Below are positions 1-7,831 of a stretch of DNA of 61,999 nucleotides, in pieces. The notes beneath the pieces are model-generated. The model made no database searches. It saw only the letters and a list, made by a program, of their open reading frames with translations, and was not told where the DNA came from. How positions within the stretch are numbered: the first letter of the stretch is position 1; every line of letters begins with the position of its first letter. The stretch is from Chitinophaga pinensis (GTDB lineage Bacteria > Pseudomonadota > Gammaproteobacteria > Burkholderiales > Burkholderiaceae_C), in assembly GCA_943326015.2 (NCBI GenBank), contig CALPRQ020000021.1:1-61999 (forward strand), given 5' to 3'. The position numbers and the translations under genes were made by a program.

Positions 1-194
1 GCCGTGAGCTTTTGCAGGTCGTAGCCCGAGAGGTAGCGCGGCTGGCCCGAAAAAGGGCGAGCGGCCCGGACGGAGACTTCGTTGATGTGGTTCCAGACCT
101 GATTGACCTCGCGCGCCATCTGACGCAGCACGCGGGCGTGCTTGTCCTTGATGCGCAGCTGGAGGGTCTTGGTGGCACTGTTCACGGCGAACAT
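1..194 (-). CDS. tnpB: TnpB (IS200/IS605 OrfB), N-terminal part, cut by window edge
   Basis: The reverse strand from an ATG at 194 encodes 64 residues that run off the window. The start, MFAVNSATKTLQLRIKDKH, followed by a region with MAREVNQVWNHINE, is the usual beginning of TnpB proteins, the RNA-guided nucleases of IS200/IS605 elements. The RuvC catalytic residues lie outside the window, so activity cannot be judged. Upstream, at 221-239, lie the last codons of a divergent tnpA, and then the element's left end. This suggests a tnpB-only derivative that lost tnpA. Family assignment rests on the N-terminal motif alone. Confidence 0.8.
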   Translation of the reverse strand, partial: MFAVNSATKTLQLRIKDKHARVLRQMAREVNQVWNHINEVSVRAARPFSGQPRYLSGYDLQKLT

Positions 195-220
195 GATAGG
201 GCAGGACTGTGCAGCGGGCT

Positions 221-290
221 ACAGGCCGTGCCGGCCTGATCGCTCCAACCTCGGGCTGAACCCCGAGGCTTGCCGCTCGGATCGGGTCAG
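221..290 (-). mobile_element. Left end of an IS200/IS605-type element with tnpA 3' remnant
   Basis: About 70 bp here are the near-identical inverse of 61711-61780. They contain the subterminal hairpin CCTCGGG (249-255) / CCCGAGG (262-268), as expected for the imperfect palindrome bound by a Y1 transposase. Positions 221-239 encode the same QAVPA-stop that ends tnpA at the other window edge. The outer boundary falls at the tetranucleotide CTGA (read on the minus strand, 287-290), which includes the potI stop codon. The second copy is also preceded by CTGA, so CTGA may be the target motif. These elements insert without duplicating the target. Confidence 0.75.
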
Positions 291-1141
291 CGCGAGATCG
301 TCGCCAACTCGGCGCGCGTGGCGGCGGCGATCTCGCGCTCGCGCCTTCGGGTCTGGCGCGCGACCCAGACGCTGTAGGTCACGATCACGACGGTCACGGT
401 CGCGATCAGCAGCGTCGCAGCCGCGTAGATGGTCGGGTTGATGCCGCGCCGCGCGTAGCCGAAGATCACCTGCGGCAGCGTGTTGACGCCGGGACCGGAC
501 AGGAACTCCGAGATCACCACGTCGTCGAAGGACAGCGTGAACGACAGCAGGAAGGCCGCCAGGATGGCCTGGAAGATGTTGGGCAGCGTCACCAGGAAGA
601 ACACCTGATGCGGGCGCGCGCCCAGGTTCATCGCGGCTTCCTCGATGCTGCGGTCCATCTCGAGCAGGCGCGACTGCACCACCACCATGGCATAGGCCAT
701 GCCCATCAGCGTGTGGCCGCAGATGATGGTCAGCATGCCGCGCTCGGGCCAGCCCAGCAGGTTCTGCGCGCCGACCATCAGCAGCAGCAGCGACAGGCCG
801 ATCACCACCTCGGGCATCACCAGCGGCGCGTTGACCATGCCCGAGAACAATGTGCGGCCGAAGAAGCGCTGGTAGCGCACCAGCACGAAGGCCGCGAAAG
901 TGCCCAGCGTGGCCGACAGCAGGCCGGTGACGGCGGCGACCTTGAGCGAGAGGAAGAAGCCCTCGACGATCTTGCTGTCGCGCGTCAGCGCCTCGTACCA
1001 GCGCAGCGAAAAGCCGGTGAAGTGCGCATCCTGGCGCGTGCTGTTGAACGAGAACACGATCATGAACAGCAGCGGCAGGTAGAGGAAGGCGTAGACCAGC
1101 ACCAGCCAGGCCTTGCCGAAATGCTTTTCGAGGAATTTCAT
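287..1141 (-). CDS. potI: Putrescine/spermidine ABC transporter permease PotI
   Basis: This 284-residue inner-membrane permease has six predicted hydrophobic segments, starting with WLVLVYAFLYLPLLFMIVF near residues 11-29. The EAAMNLGARPHQ stretch is the EAA loop that contacts the ATPase. It would form the channel with PotH and be driven by PotG. The ATG at 1141 is chosen because a GAGAGGGG ribosome site precedes it and it lies 13 bp after the potH stop; a longer reading frame begins at 1183 inside potH. The stop codon abuts the inserted IS end, so nothing beyond the stop belongs to the original operon. Confidence 0.93.
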   Translation of the reverse strand: MKFLEKHFGKAWLVLVYAFLYLPLLFMIVFSFNSTRQDAHFTGFSLRWYEALTRDSKIVEGFFLSLKVAAVTGLLSATLGTFAAFVLVRYQRFFGRTLFSGMVNAPLVMPEVVIGLSLLLLMVGAQNLLGWPERGMLTIICGHTLMGMAYAMVVVQSRLLEMDRSIEEAAMNLGARPHQVFFLVTLPNIFQAILAAFLLSFTLSFDDVVISEFLSGPGVNTLPQVIFGYARRGINPTIYAAATLLIATVTVVIVTYSVWVARQTRRREREIAAATRAELATISR

Positions 1142-1154
1142 CGCCCGGCCCCTC

Positions 1155-2066
1155 TCAATGCTGCGACTCGGCCTGACGGCCATGGTGGCGGTAGTACAAG
1201 GCCAGCGGCACGACGACGGACGCGATCATCACCACCGCCAGCGCGGAGGCGCGCGGCCAGTTGTTGGCGGTGAACATCTCGTCCCAGACCGCGCGGCCGA
1301 TCATGATGTTCTCGGGTCCGCCGAGCAGCGACGGCGTCACGAACTCGCCGACCGCCGGGATGAAGACCAGCATGAAGCCCGCGACGATGCCGGCCCTGGA
1401 CAGCGGCACCGTCACCAGCCAGAACGCCTTCCAGGGCGTGGCGCCCAGGTCGTAGGCGGCCTCCAGCAGGCTGTAGTCGAGCTTGACCAGGTTGGCGTAG
1501 AGCGGCAGCACCATGAAGGGCAGGTAGACGTAGGTCATCCCGACCAGCATCGAGACATCGGTATAGAGCAGCTGGACCGGCTCAGGCGTCAGCCCGAGCG
1601 CCAGCAGCAGCTGGTTGACCACGCCCTGGTCGGCCAGGATGCCCTTCCAGGCGTAGACCCGCAGCAGGAAGCTGGTCCAGAACGGCAGCATCACCATCAT
1701 CAGCAGCGCCGGCCGCAGATGGGCATTGGCGCGCGCGATGAAGTAGGCGAAGGGATAGCCGATTGCCAGGCACAGCGTCGCGGTCGCGAAGGCGTACTTG
1801 AGCGAGCGGCCATAGGCCTCCAGGTAGAGCGTGTCGAACGGCGCCCGGCCTTCGGCGCGGAAGACCGAGACATAGTTCTCGTACTTGAGGTTGAGCAACC
1901 CGCTCGCGCTGTCCCACAGCGGCTTGAATGGGTGGATGTCGTTGCCCATGTCCACGAAGCTGATGTAGAGCAGGATCAGGAACGGCAGCAGGAAGAACAA
2001 GGCCAGCCAGGTGAACGGCACGCCGATCACGAACTCGCGCCCGAGACGGTTGAGGAAGCGGTGCAT
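1155..2066 (-). CDS. potH: Putrescine/spermidine ABC transporter permease PotH
   Basis: This 303-residue permease begins MHRFLNRLGREFVIG, has a first membrane segment near residues 14-36 and carries the EAA-loop signature LLEAAYDLGATPWKAF. It is the partner of PotI in the polyamine importer. The start at 2066 has GAAGGAG at normal spacing and lies 11 bp downstream of the potG stop; the frame is open further upstream but without a ribosome site. Gene order potF-G-H-I on the minus strand matches the classical putrescine operon. Length is typical for PotH. Confidence 0.93.
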   Translation of the reverse strand: MHRFLNRLGREFVIGVPFTWLALFFLLPFLILLYISFVDMGNDIHPFKPLWDSASGLLNLKYENYVSVFRAEGRAPFDTLYLEAYGRSLKYAFATATLCLAIGYPFAYFIARANAHLRPALLMMVMLPFWTSFLLRVYAWKGILADQGVVNQLLLALGLTPEPVQLLYTDVSMLVGMTYVYLPFMVLPLYANLVKLDYSLLEAAYDLGATPWKAFWLVTVPLSRAGIVAGFMLVFIPAVGEFVTPSLLGGPENIMIGRAVWDEMFTANNWPRASALAVVMIASVVVPLALYYRHHGRQAESQH

Positions 2067-2077
2067 CGCGAACTCCT

Positions 2078-3175
2078 TCAGTCGCGCAGCGCGACGCCGT
2101 CGGTGTCGTCCCACCAGAAGAAGACCGGGTCCTCCCAGGTGAGATCGAGCAGGTCATGACGCGAACCGTTGGGCTCGGTGATCTTGACCTTGGTGCCATC
2201 CTGCGCGACGACGATGAAGGTGTTGAAGCTGCCGAAGTAGGCGATCTCCTTGACCCGGCCGCTGAACAGGTTGCGGTCCACGCCTGCCGGGCGCTGCTTG
2301 GCGATGCTGATCTTCTCCGGACGCACCGCCAGCGTCACCGGCATGCCGAGCGCGCCGCTGATGCCATGACCGACCTGCATCTCGCCGAGCGTGGTCGTGA
2401 TCGTGCAATGGTCGGCCTCGTCCACGCTCAGCTGGCCATCGAACAGGTTGACGTTGCCGATGAAGTCGGCCACGAAGCGGCTGTTCGGATACTCGTAGAT
2501 CTCCTGCGGGCTGCCGACCTGCAGCACGCGGCCCTTGCTCATGACCGCGATCCGGTTGGCCATGGTCATGGCCTCCTCCTGGTCATGCGTCACCATGACG
2601 CAGGTCACGCCGACGCTCTCGATGATGTTGACCAGCTCGAACTGGGTCTGCTCGCGCAGCTTCTTGTCGAGCGCGCCGAGCGGCTCGTCGAGCAGCAGCA
2701 GCTTGGGTTTCTTGGCCAGGCTGCGCGCCAGCGCGACGCGCTGCTGCTGGCCGCCCGAGAGCTGGTGCGGCTTGCGCCTGGCGTAGGGGGTCAGCTGCAC
2801 CAGCTCCAGCATCTCGCCGACGCGGCGCTTGATCTCATCCTTCGGCAGCCCCTCGCGCTTGAGACCGAAGGCCACGTTCTCCCAGATGTCCAGGTGGGGA
2901 AACAGCGCGTAACTCTGGAACATCATGTTGATCGGACGCTCGTAGGGCGCCAGGCCCGCGACGTCCTGCCCGCCGAGCAGGATGCGGCCCGAGCTCGGCT
3001 TCTCGAAGCCGGCGAACATGCGCAGCAGCGTCGACTTGCCACAGCCCGAACTGCCCAGCAGCGCAAAGATCTCGCCCTGGCGGATCGACAGGTTGACCTC
3101 GTCGACCGCGATCGCCTCGTCGAAGCGCTTGACCAGGTCTTCGGTGACCAGATAGCCCTCTTTCACGTCTGCCAT
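2078..3175 (-). CDS. potG: Polyamine ABC transporter ATP-binding protein PotG
   Basis: This 365-residue ATPase energises polyamine import. Walker A GSSGCGKST lies near residue 41, followed by the Q-loop, the signature LSGGQQQRVALARS, Walker B LLLLDEP and the switch histidine in VMVTHDQEEAM. A C-terminal TOBE-type region (about 280-360) follows, as in PotA/PotG. The ATG at 3175 is preceded by AAGGA. The frame is open for 19 more codons upstream, but these overlap the terminator hairpin between potF and potG and are unlikely to be translated. Confidence 0.95.
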   Translation of the reverse strand: MADVKEGYLVTEDLVKRFDEAIAVDEVNLSIRQGEIFALLGSSGCGKSTLLRMFAGFEKPSSGRILLGGQDVAGLAPYERPINMMFQSYALFPHLDIWENVAFGLKREGLPKDEIKRRVGEMLELVQLTPYARRKPHQLSGGQQQRVALARSLAKKPKLLLLDEPLGALDKKLREQTQFELVNIIESVGVTCVMVTHDQEEAMTMANRIAVMSKGRVLQVGSPQEIYEYPNSRFVADFIGNVNLFDGQLSVDEADHCTITTTLGEMQVGHGISGALGMPVTLAVRPEKISIAKQRPAGVDRNLFSGRVKEIAYFGSFNTFIVVAQDGTKVKITEPNGSRHDLLDLTWEDPVFFWWDDTDGVALRD

Positions 3176-3209
3176 GGTGGTCCTTCGGAATCCCAAACTT
3201 GCTCTGTCG

Positions 3210-3240
3210 AAAAAAAGGGCTGTTTGCGCCAAACAGCCCC
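3210..3240 (-). terminator. Intercistronic terminator between potF and potG
   Basis: On the minus strand GGGCTGTTT pairs with AAACAGCCC (3217-3225 with 3231-3239) around a 5-nt loop, followed by seven T residues. This is a textbook intrinsic terminator placed between potF and potGHI. If it is partly read through, it would give more binding protein than transporter, a common need in ABC importers. The expression consequence is inferred. Confidence 0.85.
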
Positions 3241-3268
3241 TGCTTCACCGGCTCTAGCGCCGGTCCCC

Positions 3269-4417
3269 TTACTTGCCCTGCTTGAAGGCGTTGTAGGCGT
3301 TGGCCATGGCCTCGCGCGCCTCGTTGCTGAAGCTGCTCGGCGGAACCATCTTGCCCAGATAGGCAGACTCGACAAAGATGGTCTTGTTCTCGGCGATTTC
3401 AGGCTTGATCTGCGCGATGGCGGCCTTGTTGCCGGTGTTGTAGTTCATCTCGTTGGCCATCTTGGCCGCATTCTCGGGCCGCAGGTAGAACTCGATGAAC
3501 TTGTGCGCGTTGCCCGGGTGCTTGGCGTCCTTGGTGATCGCCATGGTGTCGAAGAAGCTCAGGGCGCCGGTGCTCGGCAGCAGGGCCTCGATCACGTCCT
3601 TGGAGCCGTTTTCCTTGGCACGCGCGGCGGCGATGTTGATGTCGCCGGCCCAGCCGACCACCGCACAGGCCTTGCCACCGGCGATGTCGTCGATCATGGT
3701 CGCGCTGAACAGGCGGATGTCCTTGCGCACCTTGCCCAGCATCTCGGTCGCGGCCTTGTAGTCTTCGGACACGTTCGAGTAGGCATCCTTGCCGATGTAG
3801 TGCAGCGCGGCCGGCAGGATCTCGGTCGGCGAGTCGAGGTAGGCGATGCCGCAGGACTTGAGCTTGGCGGTGTACTCGGGCTTGAACACCAGGTCCCAGG
3901 CGTTCTCGGGCATGGCGGTCTTGCCCAGCGCCTTCTCGACCTTGCTCCGGTTGATGCCGACGGTGGTGAAGCTCCAGCCCCAGGGGATCAGATGCTGGTT
4001 GCCCGGATCGGCCTTGTCGAGGATCTTCATCACGTCCGGGTCGAGGTTGCCCAGGTTGGCAATCTTGGACTTGTCGAGCGGCTGCAGCAGGCCGCCTTCG
4101 ATCTGCGGCTTGGCGAACACCGCGCCCGGCACCACGATGTCATAGCCGGTGCTGCCGGCGACCAGCTTGGCATGCAGTGCCTCGTTGGTCTCGAAGGTAT
4201 CGTAGTTGACCTTGATGCCGGTTTCCTGCTCGAAGGCCGCAATCATGCCCTCGGGGACATAGTCGGGCCAGTTGTAGATGTTGAGGACCTTCTCCTCGGC
4301 GGGCGCAGCCGCTGCCGGAGTGGCCGCAGGGGCCTGTGCCGCCGGCTCTTCCTTCTTGCCGCAAGCCATCAACGCCGCAGCCGCGACGGCCGCCATCAGC
4401 AGAACACGTTTTTGCAT
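3269..4417 (-). CDS. potF: Polyamine-binding protein PotF (predicted lipoprotein)
   Basis: This 382-residue periplasmic solute-binding protein should capture putrescine or spermidine for PotGHI. The N-terminus MQKRVLLMAAVAAAALMACGKK is a signal peptide ending in the lipobox LMAC, so the protein is probably anchored to the membrane. An alanine/proline linker precedes the mature domain, which starts with VLNIYNWPDYVPEGM, a hallmark of PotD/PotF. A GTG three nucleotides upstream (4420) is an alternative start with slightly better spacing from GGAG. It is the first gene of the operon, with a long AT-rich spacer upstream. Substrate choice between putrescine and spermidine cannot be decided here. 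Confidence 0.93.
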   Translation of the reverse strand: MQKRVLLMAAVAAAALMACGKKEEPAAQAPAATPAAAAPAEEKVLNIYNWPDYVPEGMIAAFEQETGIKVNYDTFETNEALHAKLVAGSTGYDIVVPGAVFAKPQIEGGLLQPLDKSKIANLGNLDPDVMKILDKADPGNQHLIPWGWSFTTVGINRSKVEKALGKTAMPENAWDLVFKPEYTAKLKSCGIAYLDSPTEILPAALHYIGKDAYSNVSEDYKAATEMLGKVRKDIRLFSATMIDDIAGGKACAVVGWAGDINIAAARAKENGSKDVIEALLPSTGALSFFDTMAITKDAKHPGNAHKFIEFYLRPENAAKMANEMNYNTGNKAAIAQIKPEIAENKTIFVESAYLGKMVPPSSFSNEAREAMANAYNAFKQGK

Positions 4418-4970
4418 CACTTTTCTTGCTCCATTGGATGTTCGTAAGGCCTGTGAGGCGGCGGGCAGCCCACACCGCCCGTGTCAAGACCCTCAGGCCA
4501 TTGTAGTCAATGGGTATGGGCTACCGAGACTTCCTGGAACTCTGTCAGGGTATGCAGCACTTCTGCATATACCCCCTGCCCCTATGAAACAGACCAACAA
4601 AAATGAAACGCTTGCTGTTTTCCAAAAGAGGGGAGGATGGATGGACTTGTATTGTCTTAGTAGTATTTTTTAAATAAGAATAGTGGTAGTAGTAGAGGGG
4701 ACAACAATCTTGTGGACAAGCATGTTTTCTTGAAATTTTTCAAAACTCTGTAACGTGCATAAGTCTGTGTGTAAACCAGTTTTTGTGAACATCATTGGGT
4801 ATAGCAACTTTTGACAAGTCGTCTGCGTTGTGGACAACCAAGGAGTTGATAGATTTTTTTACACAGATTTATCAACAAGTTGTCCTTTGGTATTTATGTG
4901 TTTATGAACAACTTGTCCACATTCCTGCGCACGATCGACGGGGATGATTCTTGGCTACCCTGCGTCGTTC
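4418..4970. other. AT-rich 550-bp spacer with oriC-like DnaA-box cluster
   Basis: No gene is seen here. The part near potF holds an imperfect hairpin GGGTATGCAG / CTGCATATACCC (4549-4575) and the inverted repeat CCATTG/CAATGG (4498-4513). From about 4655 the DNA becomes strongly AT-rich. It contains TTGTCCACA three times (minus strand 4711-4719 and 4829-4837, plus strand 4913-4921), TTATCAACA at 4869, TTATGAACA at 4902 and TTACACACA (minus) near 4775-4783. Each is one mismatch from the DnaA box TTATNCACA. TAG triplets at 4681-4695 next to an AT tract read as 3'-GAT-5' repeats in the direction of the nearest box, the arrangement called DnaA-trio. No dnaA, rpmH or gidA lies nearby. The spacer must also hold the potF promoter. 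Confidence 0.55.
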
Positions 4971-6389
4971 TCAGCCTTGTGGCGCGATGCCGCGCTCGTG
5001 CAGTTCGGCCAGCGTGCGGTCCAGCGCCAGCCGGATCAGCGCGATCATCTGGTCGATCTGTGCCCGGTCCATGATCAGCGGCGGCGCGACGATCATGCGG
5101 TCGCCCACCGCGCGCATCACCAGGCCGTTGTCGAAGCAATGCTTGCGGCAGATCATCCCGACCTGCAGCTCGGCCGGGAAGGGCTGGCGTGTCGCCTTGT
5201 CCTGCACCAGCGCGAGGCCGGCAACGAAGCCGCAGCTCTCGGCGATGCCGACCAGCGGATGTCCAGCCAGCTCGCCGAAGCGCTGCGCCAGGTAGGGGCC
5301 GGTGTCGTTGCGGACCCGGCCCGGCAGGTCCTCGCGCTGCAGGATGTCGAGGTTGGCCAGCGCCACCGCACAGGCCACCGGGTGGCCGCTGTAGGTATAG
5401 CCGTGGGTGAACTCGCCACCTTTTTCCACCATCACCTGTGCGACGCGCTCGTTGATCAGCGTGCCGCCCAGCGGCTGGTAGCCGCTGGTCACGCCCTTGG
5501 CGAAGGTCACGAGGTCGGGCCGGATGCCGAACTTCTCGTAGCCGAACCAGTGGCCGAGGCGACCGAAGCCGCAGATCACCTCGTCCGCGATCAGCAGGAT
5601 GCCGTACTGGTCGACGATGCGCTGCACCTCGGGCCAGTAGCTGTCGGGCGGGATGATCACGCCGCCGGCGCCCTGCACCGGCTCGGCGATGAAGGCGCCG
5701 ACCTTGTCCGGGCCGATTTCGAGGATCTTGTCCTCCAGCCAGCGCGCGGCGCGCAGGCCGAAATCATCCCGGCTCTCGCCCGGCTGGCTCAACCCGTACC
5801 AGTAGGGCTGCTGGATATGGGTGATGTTGGGCAGCGGCAGGTCGCCCTGCGCGTGCATGCCGCTCATGCCGCCGAGCGAGGCACCCGCCATCGTGCTGCC
5901 GTGGTAGGCGTTGAGGCGGCTGATGATGACCTTGCGCTGCGGCTGGCCCAGCAGGTCCCAGTAGCGCCGCACCAGCCGCACATTGGTGTCGTTGCTCTCA
6001 CTGCCGCTGCTCGAGAAGAACACATGGCTGAAGCGCCGTCCGCCGACTGGCGGCGCCAGCTCGCTCAGGCGCGCGGCCAGCCGCACCGCCGGTTCGGTCG
6101 TGGTCTGGAAGAAGCTGTTGTAGTAGGGCAGCTCCAGCATCTGCCGGTAGGCGGCCTCGGCCAGTTCGCGTCGGCCATAGCCCGCGTTGACGCACCAGAG
6201 TCCGCTCATCGCGTCGAGGATCTGATTGCCCTCGCTGTCCCAGACATGGATGCCGTCGGCGCGCGTGATGATGCGCGCGCCCTTCCTGGCCAGCCCCTGG
6301 TGGTCGGTGAAGGGGTGCAGGAAATGCGCGCTGTCGAGTGCCTGCAGCTCGGCGGTCAAGGGCTGTCTGGTCAGGGTTTCATGGGTCAT
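4971..6389 (-). CDS. spuC: Putrescine-pyruvate transaminase, SpuC-like (class III aminotransferase)
   Basis: This 472-residue PLP enzyme most likely transfers the amino group of putrescine to pyruvate, giving 4-aminobutanal and alanine. It shows the class III fold motifs: SSSGSESNDTNVR for phosphate binding, LLIADEVICGFGR with the PLP-contacting Asp, and the Schiff-base Lys in LVTFAKGVTSG. The start at 6389 has AGGAGG in front; a longer frame starts at 6437 without support. It is the last gene after puuD-puuA on the minus strand, 40 bp downstream of puuA. Other omega-amino acid or polyamine substrates are possible, but the context favours putrescine. Confidence 0.85.
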   Translation of the reverse strand: MTHETLTRQPLTAELQALDSAHFLHPFTDHQGLARKGARIITRADGIHVWDSEGNQILDAMSGLWCVNAGYGRRELAEAAYRQMLELPYYNSFFQTTTEPAVRLAARLSELAPPVGGRRFSHVFFSSSGSESNDTNVRLVRRYWDLLGQPQRKVIISRLNAYHGSTMAGASLGGMSGMHAQGDLPLPNITHIQQPYWYGLSQPGESRDDFGLRAARWLEDKILEIGPDKVGAFIAEPVQGAGGVIIPPDSYWPEVQRIVDQYGILLIADEVICGFGRLGHWFGYEKFGIRPDLVTFAKGVTSGYQPLGGTLINERVAQVMVEKGGEFTHGYTYSGHPVACAVALANLDILQREDLPGRVRNDTGPYLAQRFGELAGHPLVGIAESCGFVAGLALVQDKATRQPFPAELQVGMICRKHCFDNGLVMRAVGDRMIVAPPLIMDRAQIDQMIALIRLALDRTLAELHERGIAPQG

Positions 6390-6429
6390 GGACGGGCCTC
6401 CTGGCGATTTGGGGATGGGAAAAACTGGA

Positions 6430-7803
6430 TCAGACATGCAGCAGCAGGTGCTCGCGCTCCCAGGGCGAGATCACCTTCATGAACTCCTCGAACTCAAGCT
6501 CCTTGATCTCGGTGTAGACCGTGATGAAGCCTTCGCCCAGCACCTCGTGCAGGTCGGTCTCGCGCCGCAGCCAGTCGAGCGCCTCGCCCAGGCTGCGCGG
6601 CAGCGAATAGGCCGACAGGTAGGCGTCGCCGCGCATCTCGGGCTTCGGCGCCAGCTTGTTCTTCAGGCCCAGGTAGCCGCAGGCCAGCGTCATCGCGAGC
6701 GCGACATAGGGGTTGGCGTCGGCGCCGATCACCCGGTTCTCGACCCGGCGCGCCTGCGGGCTGGAGACCGGCGAGCGGATCCCCACCGTGCGGTTGTCGT
6801 GGCCCCACTCGATGTTGATCGGTGCCGCGGTGTGGCGCGCCAGCCGGCGGTAGCTGTTGACATAGGGCGCGACCAGCGCCATCGCGGCCGGGATGTAGCG
6901 CTGCAGCCCGCCGATGAAATGGAAGAACTCGTCCGACGGTGAGCCATCGGCCTGGCTGAAGATGTTGCGGCCTGACTCCAGGTCGACCAGGCTCTGGTGG
7001 ATATGCATCGCGCTGCCGGGCTCGCCCGCGATCGGCTTGGCCATGAAGGTCGCGTACATGTCGTGGCGCAGCGCGGCCTCGCGCACGGTGCGCTTGAACA
7101 GGAAGACCTCGTCGGCGAGGTTGAGCGGATCGCCGTGGAAGAAGTTGATCTCCATCTGGCCGGCGCCGACCTCGTGGATCAGGGTGTCGACGTTGAGCTC
7201 CATCTTCTGACAGTAGTCGTAGATGTCCTCGAACAGCGGGTCGAACTCGTTGACCGCGTCGATGCTGTAGGCCTGGCGCGAGGTCTCGGCGCGGCCGCTG
7301 CGGCCCACCGGCGCCTTCAGCGGCATGTTGGAGTCGGTGTTGCGCGCGGTCAGGTAGAACTCCAGTTCGGGCGCGACCACCGGGCTCAGGCCCATCTTTT
7401 CATAGAGGCTGCAGACATGGCGCAGCACGCTGCGCGGCGCGTAGGGAATCAGCTGGCCGTCATGGTCGAAACAGTCGTGGATCACCTGGGCGGTCGGGTC
7501 GCTGGCCCAGGGCACGATGCGCACCGTCGCCGGGTCGGGGCGCAGCTGCATGTCGTGGTCGGTCGGGGCGATCACGTCGTAATAGGGGCCGCTGGGCGGG
7601 AATTCGCCGGTCACGCCCATCGCGACGATGGCCTGCGGCAGCCGCATGCCCCGGTCCTCGGTGAACTTCTCGCGCGGCAGGATCTTGCCGCGCGCCACCC
7701 CGGTCAGGTCGGGCACCAGACACTCGATCTCGGTCACGCGGCGCTGGTTCAGCCAGTGCTCCAGGTCGTTGTAGCTCTGCGGTGCGTCCTTGCGGTTGTT
7801 CAT
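6430..7803 (-). CDS. puuA: Glutamine synthetase family, gamma-glutamylputrescine synthetase (PuuA-like)
   Basis: This 457-residue GlnA-family ligase probably joins glutamate to putrescine using ATP. Metal and substrate motifs of the family are visible: APELEFYL, HEVGAGQMEINF, the histidine motif GSAMHIHQSL, and NPYVALA near the end. The adenylylation loop of true GlnA is not seen. ATG at 7803 follows GAGGAAG. It lies 28 bp after puuD and 40 bp before the SpuC-like gene, in a polyamine-degradation operon. It could equally serve another amine; genomic context is the main argument. Confidence 0.85.
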   Translation of the reverse strand: MNNRKDAPQSYNDLEHWLNQRRVTEIECLVPDLTGVARGKILPREKFTEDRGMRLPQAIVAMGVTGEFPPSGPYYDVIAPTDHDMQLRPDPATVRIVPWASDPTAQVIHDCFDHDGQLIPYAPRSVLRHVCSLYEKMGLSPVVAPELEFYLTARNTDSNMPLKAPVGRSGRAETSRQAYSIDAVNEFDPLFEDIYDYCQKMELNVDTLIHEVGAGQMEINFFHGDPLNLADEVFLFKRTVREAALRHDMYATFMAKPIAGEPGSAMHIHQSLVDLESGRNIFSQADGSPSDEFFHFIGGLQRYIPAAMALVAPYVNSYRRLARHTAAPINIEWGHDNRTVGIRSPVSSPQARRVENRVIGADANPYVALAMTLACGYLGLKNKLAPKPEMRGDAYLSAYSLPRSLGEALDWLRRETDLHEVLGEGFITVYTEIKELEFEEFMKVISPWEREHLLLHV

Positions 7804-7831
7804 GTCTTCCTCTGCTGGATGGTTCTCATGT

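Noticed and set aside
2156-4447. A 763-codon open frame on the plus strand across potG and potF
   Set aside because: It is antisense to two clear genes and rich in Ala, Arg, Gly and His with no motif. High GC keeps such frames open by chance. The same holds for other long antisense frames, such as 15457-17379, 21052-23808 and 40138-41793.
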